44,438 nt of DNA from Leucobacter_A sp035514995 (GTDB lineage: Bacteria > Actinomycetota > Actinomycetes > Actinomycetales > Microbacteriaceae): the NCBI GenBank assembly GCA_035514995.1, contig DATJCC010000053.1, positions 1-44,438 on the forward strand, written 5' to 3'. Of this stretch, positions 8,177 to 17,508 are shown in pieces. Each line of letters starts with the position of its first letter. The stretch's first letter is position 1. The notes under the pieces are model-generated. The model made no database searches. It was not told the origin of the DNA and saw only the letters and a list, made by a program, of their open reading frames with translations. Made by a program: the position numbers and the translations under genes.

Positions 8177-9271
8177 TTAAGATGCAATGGCTTGATATGC
8201 AAACTGCAGCATCGAAGGGTCTACCCCAGCTAAAACCCGGGGATTGCCGATGCTTTCTAAAATGATGAATCGTAGCATTCCAGCTCTTGCCTTCTTATCG
8301 CGTTGCATAGTAGCTAGAAGTCCTTCCCAGCGCCCTGCTCCATAATTAATGGGCAGACCAAGAGAAGTCAACACTTTACGGTGCAACTCGACGTCGTTAT
8401 CGCTTAGAGATCCGGCGAGCCGACCAAGCTCAGCAGCATACATCAATCCAATAGATATGGCTGCCCCATGTCGCCATTGGTAACGTTCTGCGTGTTCAAT
8501 GGCGTGACCGAGAGTGTGACCATAGTTTAAAATTTCACGTAGGCCACCCTCCCGAAAGTCTTCACTCACGACTTTTGCTTTGACCCCTATGGACAGCTCT
8601 ATGAGTCTTCTGAACTCGTCTGACTCTGGATCGGTTGCGATTTCGACATCTTTCAACAAAATATCTAAAATTTCGGGCTCGGAGATGAACCCGCATTTTG
8701 CAACTTCTGCAAATCCAGCTTTTATTTCGTTGGGAGGAAGTGTTTTTAAAAGATCAAGATCACAAATAACTGCAGTTGGTGCGTAGAAAGCTCCGACAAG
8801 GTTTTTACCTTCTGCTGTGTTTATTCCAGTTTTACCACCCACTGCAGCGTCAACCATTGCTAAAGCGGTCGTAGGAACCTGTATTAAAGGAACGCCTCGG
8901 AGCCATGTTGCAGCCACAAACCCTGCAAGATCGGTAGTTGCGCCCCCACCTAAACCAATCACAGCGTCGGTGCGGCTAAAATCTGCTTGACCCATAACCT
9001 GCCAGCAAAACGCCGCCACCTCTACTCTTTTGGCAGACTCGGCGTCTGGAACTTCTGCAAGAAGCACCTGCCCATATGTCGCACCCAGATGTTCGCGCAG
9101 TTCTTCAGCGAAACGACCAACTGTGCCGGTGTGTATTATCAGGACTTTGTCTACTGCGTCTCCTAGTTGCGCAGTCACCTCAGCGAATAAATCGCGGCCA
9201 ATTATAATTGGATATTCGCTTTCGCCTGTAACGTTAATCACAGTCGCCGGGTTGGTTTGCTCACTAATCAT
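8177..9271 (-). CDS. aroB: 3-dehydroquinate synthase
   Basis: AroB converts DAHP to 3-dehydroquinate, using NAD and a divalent metal. The NAD and substrate motifs VIGLGGGATTDLAGFVAATW and VPTTALAMVDAAVGGKTGIN are near residues 104-150, and the metal-binding NYGHTLGHAIEH is near residue 248. Length 364 is normal. The start ATG at 9271 lies 8 bp after the aroK stop; the ribosome-binding site is weak, consistent with coupling to aroK. Confidence 0.97.
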   Translation of the reverse strand: MISEQTNPATVINVTGESEYPIIIGRDLFAEVTAQLGDAVDKVLIIHTGTVGRFAEELREHLGATYGQVLLAEVPDAESAKRVEVAAFCWQVMGQADFSRTDAVIGLGGGATTDLAGFVAATWLRGVPLIQVPTTALAMVDAAVGGKTGINTAEGKNLVGAFYAPTAVICDLDLLKTLPPNEIKAGFAEVAKCGFISEPEILDILLKDVEIATDPESDEFRRLIELSIGVKAKVVSEDFREGGLREILNYGHTLGHAIEHAERYQWRHGAAISIGLMYAAELGRLAGSLSDNDVELHRKVLTSLGLPINYGAGRWEGLLATMQRDKKARAGMLRFIILESIGNPRVLAGVDPSMLQFAYQAIAS

Positions 9272-9279
9272 TTTAAACT

Positions 9280-9921
9280 CTAAAGCCCTTCACTCGTCTT
9301 AACTTCGTTAAATTTAACCCACTCTTTAATCCACTTCGCAGCGTCTTCTGTAAGCTGTTTCTGGCCATAGCGGTCTGTTCTAAAGGTCACATCAGCTATA
9401 GATTCGTACAAGGGCTTGCGTTCATCAAGTATTTTTTGCCAAACTGATGGATCGTCTTTTAGTAGTGGTCTGCGTTGTATATTTGCGGTTTTAAGAACAG
9501 CGGTTTGCGTAGTCATTAATAAAATGACTGGGTGATTATTTAATAGTTCGCGGGTAGATTTACGAATCACCGCGCCACCCCCTAAAGCCAGTATGCGGGG
9601 ACCTTTTCGTGCGAGCTCTGAAGCTACGACAGCCGCTTCTATATCTCGAAAATAGTCTTCCCCTTTTCGCTCAAAGATCTGGGTAATGGGTCCGTGAAGC
9701 TGCTGAATTTTTGCGTCTGAGTCGACAAAGCTAATTCCCAATTCTCGCGCGAGACGTTTACCAAGGCTGGTTTTACCGGCAGCCATTGGGCCTATTAAAA
9801 CCACAGCACGACTAAGAGTTGCAACTTCTGGATCACCAACAGTTACTGGCGGAGGCGTGGGAATCGGCCTGGTCTTTGGTGGCCCTGGAGCCCGAAAAGC
9901 GCGTCTTATAACCCTAATCAT
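9280..9921 (-). CDS. aroK: Shikimate kinase with a proline-rich N-terminal extension
   Basis: AroK phosphorylates shikimate with ATP. The Walker A loop GPMAAGKTSLGKR begins near residue 48, followed by FVDSDAKI for shikimate and magnesium binding, YFRDIE, and LALGGGAVIRK. The open frame reaches back to 10083 inside aroC, but the ATG at 9921 overlaps the aroC stop as ATGA, the standard coupling, so I chose it. That gives 213 residues. Most AroK proteins are about 170, and the first 40 or so residues here (Arg-rich, then a Pro-rich stretch) have no counterpart in typical kinases. Confidence 0.92.
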   Translation of the reverse strand: MIRVIRRAFRAPGPPKTRPIPTPPPVTVGDPEVATLSRAVVLIGPMAAGKTSLGKRLARELGISFVDSDAKIQQLHGPITQIFERKGEDYFRDIEAAVVASELARKGPRILALGGGAVIRKSTRELLNNHPVILLMTTQTAVLKTANIQRRPLLKDDPSVWQKILDERKPLYESIADVTFRTDRYGQKQLTEDAAKWIKEWVKFNEVKTSEGL

Positions 9922-11111
9922 TCTATTACTGTTGTGAGATTGTCTGGGATTTCTTCCAGATAGCTTTTCAGATTGCGCTGCGTCTCTGGTAATGAATCCC
10001 CACCAAACTTTTCGAGAACGGCATCTGCGACGATTAGCGCAACCATAGCTTCTGCGACAACACCCGCTGCTGGTACTGCACATACGTCACTACGTTGGTG
10101 ATGCGCAGTCGCTTCTTCTCCGCTTGCGACGTCGATGGTCGGAAGTGACCTAGGTACAGTTGCAATGGGTTTCATGCCAGCTCTAACGCGTAGCACCTGT
10201 CCGGTCGTCATACCGCCTTCAACACCACCGGCACGATCTGTTTGACGCACAATTTTGCCACTGTTTAAGTGAAGTTCGTCGTGCGCTGCTGATCCACGTC
10301 TTCTCGTGGTTTCGAAACCATCACCGAACTCAACACCTTTTATAGCCTGCACACCCATAAGCGCTCCTGCGATCCGACTGTCGAGTCTGCGATCCCAATG
10401 CACATATGAGCCAAGTCCTGGGGGTAAGCCGTATACAAGTACTTCTACGATGCCGCCGACGGTGTCTCCTGCTTTTTTCGTGGCATCAACTTCTTTAACC
10501 ATCGATTCACTTGTTGCTTTATCAAAACATCTGAGCGGATCAGCATCAAGATATTCAAGGTCTGCTCTTGTTGGGATCACGCTCTCGCTGGGAACAGAGA
10601 CAGGACCAATCGCAACGGTGTGGCTAACGAGTTCAATTCCCAATTCGTTTAAAAATGATTTTGCAACTGCTCCTAATGCGACACGAGCCGCAGTTTCACG
10701 TGCACTTGCCCTTTCTAAAACTGGTCTTGCTTCATTAAAACCATATTTTTGCATACCGACTAGGTCTGCATGACCTGGTCTCGGTCGAGTTAAGGGTGCG
10801 CCGCGGCCCCGAGACTTCTCGGTGAGTTCTACTGGTTCAGGATTCATCACTTCAATCCATTTTTCCCATTCGGTGTTGCCAACCCGCAAAGCGATTGGGC
10901 CACCTATAGAAACACCGTGTACTACACCACCAGATAGGTTTAGCACGTCTTGTTCAAATTTCATTCGTGATCCACGGCCGTAACCCAATTTGCGGCGAGC
11001 AAGATCTGCCCGCACATCGTCAAGTAAGACAGGCACCCCAGCGGGTAGTCCCTCCAAAACGGCGATTAGTTCAGGACCGTGTGATTCTCCAGCAGTAAGC
11101 CAACGTAGCAT
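9918..11111 (-). CDS. aroC: Chorismate synthase
   Basis: AroC makes chorismate from EPSP with reduced FMN. The start MLRWLTAGESHGPEL is the canonical N-terminus, with the ATG at 11111; an upstream GTG at 11141 would add ten unlikely residues. Other signatures are GRGAPLTRPRPGHADL near residue 100, RASARETAARVA, and DRAGGVEGGMTTG in the last third. The 397 residues are normal. It sits 29 bp after aroE and overlaps aroK by 4 bp. Confidence 0.97.
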   Translation of the reverse strand: MLRWLTAGESHGPELIAVLEGLPAGVPVLLDDVRADLARRKLGYGRGSRMKFEQDVLNLSGGVVHGVSIGGPIALRVGNTEWEKWIEVMNPEPVELTEKSRGRGAPLTRPRPGHADLVGMQKYGFNEARPVLERASARETAARVALGAVAKSFLNELGIELVSHTVAIGPVSVPSESVIPTRADLEYLDADPLRCFDKATSESMVKEVDATKKAGDTVGGIVEVLVYGLPPGLGSYVHWDRRLDSRIAGALMGVQAIKGVEFGDGFETTRRRGSAAHDELHLNSGKIVRQTDRAGGVEGGMTTGQVLRVRAGMKPIATVPRSLPTIDVASGEEATAHHQRSDVCAVPAAGVVAEAMVALIVADAVLEKFGGDSLPETQRNLKSYLEEIPDNLTTVIE

Positions 11112-11140
11112 GTCTTCTATTGTTTCATACCAAAGATGCA

Positions 11141-11962
11141 CTATGGCCCAAAAACGCTGGCTCTTTTCATCGCCTCAATAACAGATTCTTCATTTGGTAG
11201 CTCGCGGGTCGGGTCTGAGTGTAAAAAAATGCGTATTTGTAACACAGCTTGATTTATCAACATACCGATTCCGCTACTACTTTTACCGTGTTGATCTTGC
11301 CATCTTAAAGTAAGCGGTGAAGGCCAAGGATCATACGCCACATCAAATAAGTGTGCACCAAAAAGCTCTTCACTCAATTTAACGATTTTCCCTGCTGGGC
11401 CCGGAAGAGTGCTAATTACAGCTGACACCTCTTTAAGGAGGGGGCTGCCATCTAAAACACCCCAGTCGACTGTAAAAGTTTCAGTTGTAAACTCTTCAGA
11501 AATTTTTTTAGCGACTTCGCTTCGTCTTCCCAGAAGATTTATCGTCTTAGCGCCGAGCTCTTTAGCGGCTAAAATCGCTGAGACTGCCGTTGCGCCGGTG
11601 CCCAATATAACGGTGTGCGAAACATCCATCTCTGCTTCAGTGAGGGCTTTAGAAAGACCAGGAATATCTGTGTTAAAACCGTGCCACTCATTATTTTTGT
11701 GCAAAAGAGTATTAACCGCTCCACTTGCCAATGCCCACCGGTCATGGGTATTGGCTTTTGTATAAGCAATTTCTTTTAGCGGCATAGTAAGCGACAGACC
11801 GCGCCAGGTTGAATCAAATTTTTGCAAAGTTTCTTCAAATGAAGCTTCGTCGCATTCAATTCGCTCATAGACCCATTCCAGATTTAAAGAAGAATAAGCA
11901 GCCCGGTGAATTTGTGGTGACTTTGAATGGCTTATGGGTTTCCCCATAACGGCTAGTTTCAT
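11141..11962 (-). CDS. aroE: Shikimate dehydrogenase
   Basis: AroE reduces 3-dehydroshikimate to shikimate with NADPH. GKPISHSKSPQIH near residue 7 binds substrate, LTMPLKE near residue 58 carries the catalytic Lys, and GTGATAVSAILAA near residue 120 is the dinucleotide-binding turn. Length 273 is normal. Its ATG abuts the mltG stop directly. With aroC, aroK, aroB and aroQ it supplies most of the shikimate pathway; the DAHP synthase and EPSP synthase genes are not in this window. Confidence 0.95.
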   Translation of the reverse strand: MKLAVMGKPISHSKSPQIHRAAYSSLNLEWVYERIECDEASFEETLQKFDSTWRGLSLTMPLKEIAYTKANTHDRWALASGAVNTLLHKNNEWHGFNTDIPGLSKALTEAEMDVSHTVILGTGATAVSAILAAKELGAKTINLLGRRSEVAKKISEEFTTETFTVDWGVLDGSPLLKEVSAVISTLPGPAGKIVKLSEELFGAHLFDVAYDPWPSPLTLRWQDQHGKSSSGIGMLINQAVLQIRIFLHSDPTRELPNEESVIEAMKRASVFGP

Positions 11963-13057
11963 TTAACAACCACTGTCGGGGGTCTCTTCGCACCAAAGCT
12001 GATACTCGTATACCGCTTCATCATGCTTTTCCAAAGTTTCACTGAAAGTAGACGCTCCCGAGCCACCTGGAGCTACAACAAAAAATAACCAGTTACCATC
12101 TGCTGGCTCCAAGGCTGCTTTAATGGCGGCTTCACCCGGATTAGCAATCGGCCCAACTGGTAATCCCTCATGCACATATGTGTTCCAAGGATTCTCAGAG
12201 GTTAGAGCTTCATCTGAAGACCAAACATTACCGTTTTCATGTTCTCCTACACCAAATTGGGCTGTGGAGTCCATGGCCAATTTCATGCCGTTTTCGAGAC
12301 GGTTTTGAATAACGGCAGAAACCTTAGCAAAATCATCTATTATTCCGGCTTCTTTTTCAATAATAGAAGCAACTGTTAAAGTTTCAAGCTGTTTATCAAA
12401 TGGAACTTCATACTTTGCAAGTATTTCTTTTTGGTAATTTACCAAAATAGTCAGTATGTCTTGCGCGCTAGCTTCAGGTTCGAATTCATAATTTGCTGGG
12501 AACAACCAGCCTTCAAGAGATTCGACACCGTCTGGCAACTCAAAAACAGAAATTTCAGCTGCTGCGTCTCTGAATTTTTCTATAGGAATGCCAGTTCCTG
12601 CGGATAACACAGAGAAGGTTTGTTCGACTGTTAAGCCCTCTCTTAAAGCGGCCCCGAAGTTAATTTTGTTTTCAGGATCCAAAATAGCTTCTAATGCGAC
12701 TTCAGCACTCATCTGTGTTTTGAGTCGATAACTTCCCGGCAAAAACTCTACATCAGGCTTCTTCAGCAACAGTTTATAGAAAACGTTAGCATCTTTAACC
12801 ACATCCGCCTCTTCTAAAGAATTAGCTACGTCAACGCCAAATTCGCCTTCATAAATTGTGATGAAGGTTTCTTCTATCCCCGTTCCCTCATAGTCATTTG
12901 CTTCTTTACCGAAAATGTTCATAATAGAAGGGCCATACGTAACCCAAAGTGTCTTATAGGCAAAATAACCGCCACCGATGAGCAAACCGAAGATAACTAG
13001 AACCGCTATCATGCGCCCCCATCTTGGGCGTTTGTCTTCTAAGGCACGGTGACTCAA
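11963..13057 (-). CDS. mltG: Endolytic peptidoglycan transglycosylase MltG
   Basis: MltG cuts nascent glycan strands at the membrane and limits their length. The 364-residue protein has one transmembrane segment (about residues 16-34) after a short basic tail, a LysM-like stretch, then the YceG domain. The catalytic Glu lies in VASIIEKEAG near residue 233, and family motifs NTYVHEGLPVGPIANPG follow. It overlaps ruvX by 4 bp and is followed without gap by aroE, an arrangement common in actinobacteria. Confidence 0.95.
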   Translation of the reverse strand: MSHRALEDKRPRWGRMIAVLVIFGLLIGGGYFAYKTLWVTYGPSIMNIFGKEANDYEGTGIEETFITIYEGEFGVDVANSLEEADVVKDANVFYKLLLKKPDVEFLPGSYRLKTQMSAEVALEAILDPENKINFGAALREGLTVEQTFSVLSAGTGIPIEKFRDAAAEISVFELPDGVESLEGWLFPANYEFEPEASAQDILTILVNYQKEILAKYEVPFDKQLETLTVASIIEKEAGIIDDFAKVSAVIQNRLENGMKLAMDSTAQFGVGEHENGNVWSSDEALTSENPWNTYVHEGLPVGPIANPGEAAIKAALEPADGNWLFFVVAPGGSGASTFSETLEKHDEAVYEYQLWCEETPDSGC

Positions 13058-13548
13058 AACATATCTCCATCATTGGCACTGTTTGTTTGGGTTTCAGAGC
13101 AAACTTTAACACCAGCCATTTTACCGCTGGCTCTTTCAATATCTAACGCTTGCTGTAATAGAATAGCGGCAGCTGCTTGATCAATGATAGATCTAGCAGA
13201 TTTAACATTTTTGCCACCCGCTCCAAGTCTAGACTGAGCTGTTACCGTAGAGAGTCTTTCATCTATCAAGCGCACCTCACGAAATAGTTTTGCAATGTCT
13301 AAAGCAACAAGATTTGCGTCGTGTGTTGACAGGGTACTTTCGCCCTTCAAATTTATAGGATCCCCAACATAAATCACTTCTGCAGCGTGTTCATTTGCAA
13401 TATCAAGTATGCGCCTGATGTGTGTGCCTTCAGCATTATCTCTTTTAACAGTTTCGAGAGGCGATGCTAGAAACCCAGTTGGATCGCTTTTTGCAATACC
13501 AATGCGCACTTTACCTACATCTATTCCGATCCGCACTCCCATTTGCAT
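13054..13548 (-). CDS. ruvX: YqgF/RuvX family pre-16S rRNA nuclease, putative Holliday junction resolvase
   Basis: Members process the 5' end of 16S rRNA and have an RNase H-like fold. GIDVGKVRIGIAKSD near residue 8 carries the first catalytic Asp, VGDPINLKG is the middle motif, DERLSTVTAQ supplies an acidic residue, and a C-terminal Asp lies in IIDQAAAAILLQ. Length 164 is a little above the usual 140-155, with a short Ser/Asn-rich tail. It starts 9 bp after alaS and overlaps mltG by 4 bp. The ATG at 13548 or the second ATG at 13542 could be the start. Confidence 0.92.
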   Translation of the reverse strand: MQMGVRIGIDVGKVRIGIAKSDPTGFLASPLETVKRDNAEGTHIRRILDIANEHAAEVIYVGDPINLKGESTLSTHDANLVALDIAKLFREVRLIDERLSTVTAQSRLGAGGKNVKSARSIIDQAAAAILLQQALDIERASGKMAGVKVCSETQTNSANDGDMF

Positions 13549-13557
13549 AGCCAGAAA

Positions 13558-16236
13558 TCATTTCACGAGTTCGTTACGAACTGCCTCAAGAGCAGCAGGA
13601 ATACCTTCAGGGTTGGTTCCTCCACCCTGAGCAAGGTCTGGTTTTCCACCACCACCTCCGCCAAGTCGCTTAGCAGCAATTCCAACCAGGCTTCCGGCTT
13701 TTACTCCCTGATCACGAGCGGCTGCGGTAGTCGCGGCGATGACTATCGGTTTTGCGCTACTTAAACTCGATAGAACTATCACCGCAGCTTCAGAGGAAAG
13801 TTTATCCCGCATTTCAACTACCAGTGAACGTAGTTCATCAGCACCCATTTCGCCAATATCGCTAATAACGATTTTAAGGTTTCCTACCCGCTCAGCTTTT
13901 TCTAGCAGAGCTGGAACTCGACCCCTAGCTTCAGCCGTTTTATAGGCTTGAATTTTCTTTTCTGCATTTTTTAGCTGAGCGCCAAGCTGGTGTACCCTTT
14001 CAACCAATTCCAGTCGCGGAACTTTCAGGTTTTGTGTGAGTTCTTGGACTATCGCTCGTTCAGCGGCGAACTGTTGAAACGCTTCAATACCGACAAGAGA
14101 TTCAACCCGCCTGTGAGTTGAGCCAATAGAAGATTCAGCAACAAAATTTATCATAGCGATCTCAGCGGAGTTTTTAACATGGGTTCCAGCACAAAGTTCC
14201 CGAGACCATGGTCCGCCGATGTCTACAACTCGCACCACATCACCATATTTTTCACCAAATAACGCTAAAGCACCAATCTCTTTTGCCTCAGTTAAGGGCA
14301 TTTCTCTAGCTTCAACTTCTAAGTTGTTACGGATTGCAATGTTTGAAATTTCTTCAATCTCAGTTTTAGTTTCAGTGCTCAAAGCATCTGCATGAGTAAA
14401 ATCTAGACGCAAATAGCCCGCTTTATTGTAGCTACCAGCTTGGTGAGCATTAGCACCAAGCACCTCACGAATAGCAGCATGCACAATGTGTGTTCCAGAG
14501 TGTGACTGTCTTGCACCATATCGATATTCTGCGTCAACGACGGTTACTGCGCCATCATCGAGAGCAACGGTTCCACTAATTACCTTGACCGTGTGAACTA
14601 TCAACCCTTGAACGGGTTTTTGAACATCGATCACTTCCAACTCGAAGCTAGTGCCTAGTATTCGGCCCTGATCTGAATCTTGGCCACCAGACTCAGCCCA
14701 AAGCGTGGTTTCAGCTAAAATAACTTCAGCTATCTGGCCTTCCGATGCAACCGGTGAGGATTCTCCGTCGACGATGATCCCAATTACGCGGCTTTCGCCC
14801 TCTAGATCATCGTAACCAATGAATTCAGTCTCTCCGAGTCCCCTAAAAGAGGTATAAACAGAAAGATCAGCGCGCTGACCTTTCTTCGCTTTAGCGTCTT
14901 CTTTAGCGCGATCCCGCTGTTCTTGCATAAGCTTCTTGAAGACTGTTTCATTTACTTTTACACCGGCTTCTTCTGCCAGCTCTAGTGTCAACTCAACTGG
15001 AAACCCATGGGTGTCATGAAGAAGGAACGCGGTCTCACCGGCAATATTCAGACTTTTTTTATCTGCTTTTTTAACCGCATCATCGAAAATTTGCATGCCA
15101 GAGCTCAACGTTTGAAGGAATGTGCGCTCCTCTGCAAGAACTGTTTCTTTAATAAACGAATAGTTCGTGTCTAAATCAGGATATGCAGCTTCCATCGCAT
15201 TTTTTGACACGGCGAAAAGCTTTGCAAATGAAGGGCCCTCATGACCGAGTAATCTCATCGACAAAATTACTCGCCGTAAAAGCCTACGTAAAATGTATCC
15301 ACGACCCTCATTAGACGGAGTGATTCCGTCATTGATTAGCATCAGACCGCTTCTCACATGATCAGCAATGACACGCAATCGAATATCGTCTGCTTCATTA
15401 GCACCATATTGTTTTTTCGCTAATGATGCCGCCATGTCAAGTACTGGGCGTACCTGATCGATTTCATACATGTTTTCGACGCCCTGTTTGATAAAGGCGA
15501 TCCGTTCCAGTCCAAGCCCAGTATCTATATTTTTCTTTGGCAGCTCACCAAGTATTTTAAAATCTGTCTTAGATTTCACCTCATCAATTGCATACTGCAT
15601 GAAAACAAGGTTCCAGATCTCAACATACCTGTCATCGTCAGTAGCGGGACCCCCATCAGCTCCATACTCAGCACCACGGTCGAAAAATATTTCTGAACTG
15701 GGTCCGGCCGGGCCAGGTTGACCTGTTGACCAATAGTTTGTGTCTTTACCTAGTTTTTGAATCCGGTCTGCTGAAAATCCGGGAATTTTTGCCCATAGGT
15801 CAAAAGCTTCATCATCATCTTCATAAACGGTAACCCATAGGTCTGCGGGATCTAACCCAAAGCCACCATCTTCTTCAGATGAAGTCAATAGCTCCCAAGC
15901 AAAATTTATGGCACCTTCTTTGAAGTAGTCACCAAACGAAAAATTTCCACACATTTGAAAAAATGTGCCGTGTCTTGGTGTGCGCCCAACTTCTTCAATA
16001 TCGTTCGTTCTAATGCACTTTTGCACGCTCGTGGCGCGGCTATACGGTGCAGGAACGACCCCAGTGAGGTACCGAACAAATGGAACCATGCCTGCCACTG
16101 TAAACATTAAGGTTGGATCGTCACTAATTAGTGAGGCCGATGGCACAATTGTATGCCCTCGTTTTTCGAAGAAAGAAAGCCAGCGTCTGTGTATTTCTGC
16201 GGTACTCATGCCCGTGGCTGCACTGTTTGTGGTCAT
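13558..16236 (-). CDS. alaS: Alanyl-tRNA synthetase
   Basis: AlaRS charges tRNA-Ala and edits mischarged Ser and Gly. The catalytic domain begins near residue 11 (STAEIHRRWLSFF), the editing domain has the zinc ligands in SHSGTHIVHAAI (about residue 580) and CAGTHV, and the C-terminal DHHA1-like part ends with GGGGGGKPDLAQGGG. About 890 residues is normal. Three starts are possible (16257, 16236, 16209). I chose the ATG at 16236 because a GATAAT hexamer lies exactly six bases upstream, as seen before other apparently leaderless genes here. Confidence 0.95.
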   Translation of the reverse strand: MTTNSAATGMSTAEIHRRWLSFFEKRGHTIVPSASLISDDPTLMFTVAGMVPFVRYLTGVVPAPYSRATSVQKCIRTNDIEEVGRTPRHGTFFQMCGNFSFGDYFKEGAINFAWELLTSSEEDGGFGLDPADLWVTVYEDDDEAFDLWAKIPGFSADRIQKLGKDTNYWSTGQPGPAGPSSEIFFDRGAEYGADGGPATDDDRYVEIWNLVFMQYAIDEVKSKTDFKILGELPKKNIDTGLGLERIAFIKQGVENMYEIDQVRPVLDMAASLAKKQYGANEADDIRLRVIADHVRSGLMLINDGITPSNEGRGYILRRLLRRVILSMRLLGHEGPSFAKLFAVSKNAMEAAYPDLDTNYSFIKETVLAEERTFLQTLSSGMQIFDDAVKKADKKSLNIAGETAFLLHDTHGFPVELTLELAEEAGVKVNETVFKKLMQEQRDRAKEDAKAKKGQRADLSVYTSFRGLGETEFIGYDDLEGESRVIGIIVDGESSPVASEGQIAEVILAETTLWAESGGQDSDQGRILGTSFELEVIDVQKPVQGLIVHTVKVISGTVALDDGAVTVVDAEYRYGARQSHSGTHIVHAAIREVLGANAHQAGSYNKAGYLRLDFTHADALSTETKTEIEEISNIAIRNNLEVEAREMPLTEAKEIGALALFGEKYGDVVRVVDIGGPWSRELCAGTHVKNSAEIAMINFVAESSIGSTHRRVESLVGIEAFQQFAAERAIVQELTQNLKVPRLELVERVHQLGAQLKNAEKKIQAYKTAEARGRVPALLEKAERVGNLKIVISDIGEMGADELRSLVVEMRDKLSSEAAVIVLSSLSSAKPIVIAATTAAARDQGVKAGSLVGIAAKRLGGGGGGKPDLAQGGGTNPEGIPAALEAVRNELVK

Positions 16237-16300
16237 CAGTCTATTATCTCGCAACATTGCCGAGCTTTGTCTGCAGACAGGCTGAGATGGAGCAGGTCAG

Positions 16301-16519
16301 CTATTTATGCTTGAGCGAATCTAGCGCGCTTTCCATGTCTTCAATTAGTTCACTGGGGGATCCACCCTGTTTGTAACCTTCAGAAAAAGCATCATTAAAC
16401 TCTTTTGCACCCTGGTTTACACGCTCAAAGAACTCTCTACCAGAAGGATTTTGGTTCACAAAGTGCGCTGCAATAAAGCCGAGTACCATCCCACCGACTA
16501 GCCACTTAAACTTCTGCAC
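16301..16519 (-). CDS. Small single-pass membrane protein, unrecognised
   Basis: This 72-residue protein has a glycine-containing hydrophobic N-terminal segment (about residues 6-22), then a polar, acidic tail rich in Glu, Gln and Ser. The GTG start at 16519 has an excellent AGGAGGT ribosome-binding site, so the gene is likely to be real. Similar small proteins sit between rpsD and alaS in related actinobacteria, where a DUF948 gene is often present too; I see none here. Its function is unknown. Confidence 0.75.
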   Translation of the reverse strand: MQKFKWLVGGMVLGFIAAHFVNQNPSGREFFERVNQGAKEFNDAFSEGYKQGGSPSELIEDMESALDSLKHK

Positions 16520-16647
16520 TTCTGTACCTCCTAGTTAAGATCCACTTAACGTGATCCACTATCATCATCGATTTACTCTACCGCCTACAGCATGCCATTA
16601 CAGGTATTCAATGCATTTTGAAAATTTCTGAAATAAAATTGTTTAAC

Positions 16648-16683
16648 AAAAAAAAGGGGCACCCATCGAAATGAGCGCCCCTT
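16648..16683 (-). terminator. Intrinsic terminator of rpsD
   Basis: On the minus strand, 13 bases after the rpsD stop, AGGGGCGCTCAT-TTCG-ATGGGTGCCCCT forms a stem of about 12 bp with two G-U pairs and a UUCG loop, followed by eight T. It is a textbook Rho-independent terminator. Confidence 0.93.
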
Positions 16684-16695
16684 GATGTTTAAAAA

Positions 16696-17325
16696 CTATC
16701 TTGCAGCGTAATATTCCACAACCAGCTGAACCTCACAGGTGATAGGAACCTCAGCGCGTTTAGGACGACGCACAAGACGTGCCTGTAGCTTTTCAAGCTC
16801 TACCTCTAAGTACGCAGGAACCGGTGGTAGCACATCAACATGCCCACCAGCTGCCGCAACCTGAAAAGGTTCTGTTCCTTCAGAACGCGTTTTGACGTGC
16901 ATAAGCTGTCCTGGCTTTACACGGAATGAAGGACGATCAACAATTTTGCCGTCTACAAGGATGTGACGGTGCACAACCATCTGCCTAGCTTGAGCTTGGG
17001 TGCGAGCAAAACCTGCTCGCAAAACAAGAGCATCTAGGCGCATTTCTAGGAGTTCAACCAGGTTTTCACCAGTCAATCCATCATGGCGGCGAGCCTCATT
17101 AAACGCAATTACTAGTTGTTTTTCACGAATGCCATACTGAGCCCTTAATCTCTGCTTTTCACGAAGACGAACGGCGTAGTCACTATCGCTTTTACGCTTA
17201 GTGCGGCCGTGTTGGCCAGGAGCGTAAGGGCGCTTTTCTAGATAGCGAGCTGCTTTTGGTGTTAAGGGAATTCCCAGCGAGCGGGATAGCCTTGTCTTTG
17301 AACGTGTACGCGATTTTGTCGACAC
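16696..17325 (-). CDS. rpsD: 30S ribosomal protein S4
   Basis: S4 starts 30S assembly by binding the 5' domain of 16S rRNA. The start is the GTG at 17325, which yields STKSRTRSKTRLSRSLGIPL, the usual actinobacterial N-terminus, with AAAGGA seven bases upstream. The frame extends twelve codons further but without support. The S4 RNA-binding domain spans LEMRLDALVLRAGFA to VVHRHILVDGKIV, and the C-terminus VQLVVEYYAAR is typical. At 209 residues it is normal. It is a monocistronic unit closed by the terminator at 16648-16683. Confidence 0.97.
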   Translation of the reverse strand: MSTKSRTRSKTRLSRSLGIPLTPKAARYLEKRPYAPGQHGRTKRKSDSDYAVRLREKQRLRAQYGIREKQLVIAFNEARRHDGLTGENLVELLEMRLDALVLRAGFARTQAQARQMVVHRHILVDGKIVDRPSFRVKPGQLMHVKTRSEGTEPFQVAAAGGHVDVLPPVPAYLEVELEKLQARLVRRPKRAEVPITCEVQLVVEYYAAR

Positions 17326-17508
17326 GGGTTTCCTTTCAATAAATATTGTTCTCTCGGCCACGCTAAGCCCGCGTTAATTTATAACGCACGCGACTCAGCA
17401 AACCGTTTTCGGTGAGGGAACGACCAAACGTGAAACCCGGCTAAATGGGCATCCGTATCTTCTACTGAAGAATTGGCCAAAGTACATAGTACCAGAAAAA
17501 GTGTCACC

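Noticed and set aside
9922..10083. Extension of aroK upstream into aroC
   Set aside because: The extra residues are Cys/Arg/Ser-rich out-of-frame translation of aroC, and the ATGA overlap at 9918-9921 gives a standard start.
17326..17361. Upstream in-frame start for rpsD
   Set aside because: The GTG at 17325 matches the known S4 N-terminus and has AAAGGA at proper spacing.
17362..17508. tRNA or other RNA gene between rpsD and rarA
   Set aside because: No T-arm or acceptor pairing is visible; the 147-bp gap most likely carries the rpsD promoter and leader.
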